Below, in pieces: positions 16,145 to 16,921 of a DNA stretch of 16,921 nucleotides; within the stretch, counting starts at the first letter, position 1; each line of letters starts with the position of its first letter. A program made the translations under genes and the position numbers. The stretch is from Candidatus Melainabacteria bacterium (lineage in GTDB: Bacteria > Cyanobacteriota > Vampirovibrionia > 2-02-FULL-35-15): contig JAHFBD010000020.1 in NCBI GenBank assembly GCA_023250175.1, positions 1 through 16,921 on the forward strand, written 5' to 3'. Under the pieces are notes generated by a model. It was not told the origin of the DNA. It made no database searches and saw only the letters and a program-made list of their open reading frames with translations.

Positions 16145-16450
16145 TTATGATTTTACTTCAGAATTAATGTAATCGTCTGGGTTTTTTAGAAATTGTTCCT
16201 TACATCCACCGCAACAAAAGTAATAAGTTTTTCCATTATATTCTGTTTTATCAGCGGCTTTACTTGGTAGTATCCAAGTTTTCATAACTGGACATTGTAC
16301 TTTTTCTTCATTAACTTGCTGTTGATTTAATGATTGATTATTTGCCCCACAGTTATTACTTGTACATCCACAACCACAGGCTAATGCAAAATTACTCATA
16401 AATAAAATAATTGCAGGAAGTGCAAGTGGTATTAAAAGTTTGTTTCTCAT
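16145..16450 (-). CDS. exported Cys-rich YHS-domain protein (101 aa)
   Basis: A signal peptide covers residues 1-24 (hydrophobic 5-23), ending A-L-A before C25. Cleavage by signal peptidase I, or lipidation at C25, are both possible; the lipobox is not ideal because position -3 is Ala. The mature start is a cysteine cluster (C25, C27, C29, C34), followed by an Asn/Gln linker and a YHS-type domain at 53-96 with C53-P-V, K-T-Y-Y-F-C79-C80 and C83 (C-x25-C-x3-C). Such domains are common in metal-handling proteins and P-type ATPases. The usual D-P-V-C-G-M start is changed to C-P-V. It is a paralogue of the protein encoded just upstream; its ribosome binding site AAAGGA overlaps that gene's last codons, 4 bp before the ATG. 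A periplasmic or membrane-attached metal-binding role is likely; the metal is unknown. Confidence 0.8.
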   Translation of the reverse strand: MRNKLLIPLALPAIILFMSNFALACGCGCTSNNCGANNQSLNQQQVNEEKVQCPVMKTWILPSKAADKTEYNGKTYYFCCGGCKEQFLKNPDDYINSEVKS

Positions 16451-16454
16451 ATTT

Positions 16455-16763
16455 TTATCCTTTCACATATTTCTCAGGAGCTTTATCAAATTGAGGTTTG
16501 CAACCAGGGCAACAGAAATAATAAGTTTTTTCTTTGTATACCGTCTTTGGTGATTTTTCATCTGGCACAAACCAATCTTTTGTTACTGGGCATTGAAGTT
16601 TTACTTTGTTAGATTCTTCACCAGCTATGTTTCCTATTATATTTACTACTTTATGTTCACCAACTTCCAGTTGGTGTTTTCCTTCATGGGCCAAAATGTT
16701 TAAGTTGGATGCAGTCAAAGTAACTGCTAAACCAAAAATAATAACTAAAAGTGTTCTAATCAT
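16455..16763 (-). CDS. exported YHS-domain protein with His-rich N-terminus (102 aa)
   Basis: This is the first gene of the three-gene operon. Residues 1-25 look like a signal peptide (hydrophobic 4-16), with likely cleavage after I-L-A25. The mature chain would then begin with His (H26-E-G-K-H30, then H37), a possible metal ligand set. A YHS-type domain at 58-100 has C58-P-V, K-T-Y-Y-F-C84-C85-P-G-C88, with the same C-x25-C-x3-C spacing as its paralogue downstream. The start ATG has AAAGGAG at 7 nt. A promoter embedded in an inverted repeat lies about 40 nt upstream. The role inferred from the family and context is binding of a transition metal in the periplasm. YHS proteins are poorly characterised, so no precise function is assigned. 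Confidence 0.82.
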   Translation of the reverse strand: MIRTLLVIIFGLAVTLTASNLNILAHEGKHQLEVGEHKVVNIIGNIAGEESNKVKLQCPVTKDWFVPDEKSPKTVYKEKTYYFCCPGCKPQFDKAPEKYVKG

Positions 16764-16802
16764 AATTGTTCTCCTTTCATTAAGTTTTATATTTTGTGTT
16801 TA

Positions 16803-16837
16803 TATTATACCCAGACCCACCTAGTATGGGTATAATA
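16803..16837. promoter_or_regulatory. inverted-repeat operator with divergent -10 elements
   Basis: TATTATACCC (16803-16812) and GGGTATAATA (16828-16837) form a perfect 10-bp inverted repeat around a 15-nt spacer. A second ACCC half-site lies in the spacer (16816-16819). Each arm contains TATAAT: on the minus strand at 16809-16804, placing a transcript start about 35 nt before the first YHS gene, and on the plus strand at 16831-16836, pointing out of the window. The ACCC/GGGT half-sites resemble operators of CsoR-type copper repressors, but no regulator gene is visible. No good -35 hexamer accompanies either -10, as is common for regulated promoters. Confidence 0.6.
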
Positions 16838-16921
16838 AAGATAAGAATACACAAAAAGATTATCATTTTGTTAAATTTGATAAGAATATAGAAACTTCCT
16901 GATAGCAGGATAGTTCATCAT

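Noticed and set aside
16897..16910. TCCTG/CAGGA hairpin near the right edge
   Set aside because: A 5-bp stem with no T-run and no known gene context.
16860..16921. Possible C-terminal end of a minus-strand gene entering from the right edge
   Set aside because: Only about 17 codons remain before a stop, with no recognisable motif, and the divergent promoter points the other way; too little to call.

Overview
The window is about 17 kb of AT-rich bacterial DNA. Most of it is coding, and no rRNA, tRNA, CRISPR array or transposase was seen. The organism looks Gram-negative: it has a giant inner-membrane cyclic beta-glucan synthase and small exported YHS proteins. A glycine-tailed RRM protein of the type common in Cyanobacteria, next to a single HIP1-like GCGATCGC octamer, would fit a low-GC non-photosynthetic relative of the Cyanobacteria (Melainabacteria type). 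That placement is a weak inference, because each gene family is found in several phyla.

Layout. Positions 1-300 hold a possible small minus-strand gene of unknown function. Positions 300-909 are intergenic, with two stem-loops and a doubtful 39-codon ORF. Next, on the plus strand, come a membrane fatty acid desaturase (910-2028) and an RRM RNA-binding protein (2335-2634). The ribosome binding site of the RRM gene lies in a perfect 11-bp hairpin, and the gene ends in a strong terminator. These two genes would make sense together in adaptation to cold. A single 8.8-kb gene (2836-11664) then encodes a complete cyclic beta-1,2-glucan synthase, about half of the window. It has GT84, a middle cyclising domain, two Glyco_transf_36-type modules and a GH94 phosphorylase domain. 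The exporter for the glucan is not in the window.

After a hairpin and a near-consensus sigma-70 promoter comes a FadN-like fusion (11792-13975). It has lost its NAD-binding Rossmann domain and the dehydrogenase catalytic residues, but keeps an apparently intact crotonase domain. Its stop lies 1 nt from the stop of a convergent gene (13977-15809). That gene encodes an ACE-like (M2) metallopeptidase whose zinc motif is HEXXGH instead of HEXXH.

The right end is a compact minus-strand operon of three small genes: two exported YHS-type proteins (16763-16455 and 16450-16145) and a 50-residue membrane protein with seven cysteines in its last 16 residues (16136-15984). The genes are 4 and 8 bp apart, with ribosome binding sites overlapping the preceding stops. 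The operon is preceded by a 10-bp inverted repeat that contains a -10 hexamer in each arm, as expected for a metal-responsive operator between divergent promoters. This looks like an uncharacterised metal-handling module and is the best candidate for something new here.
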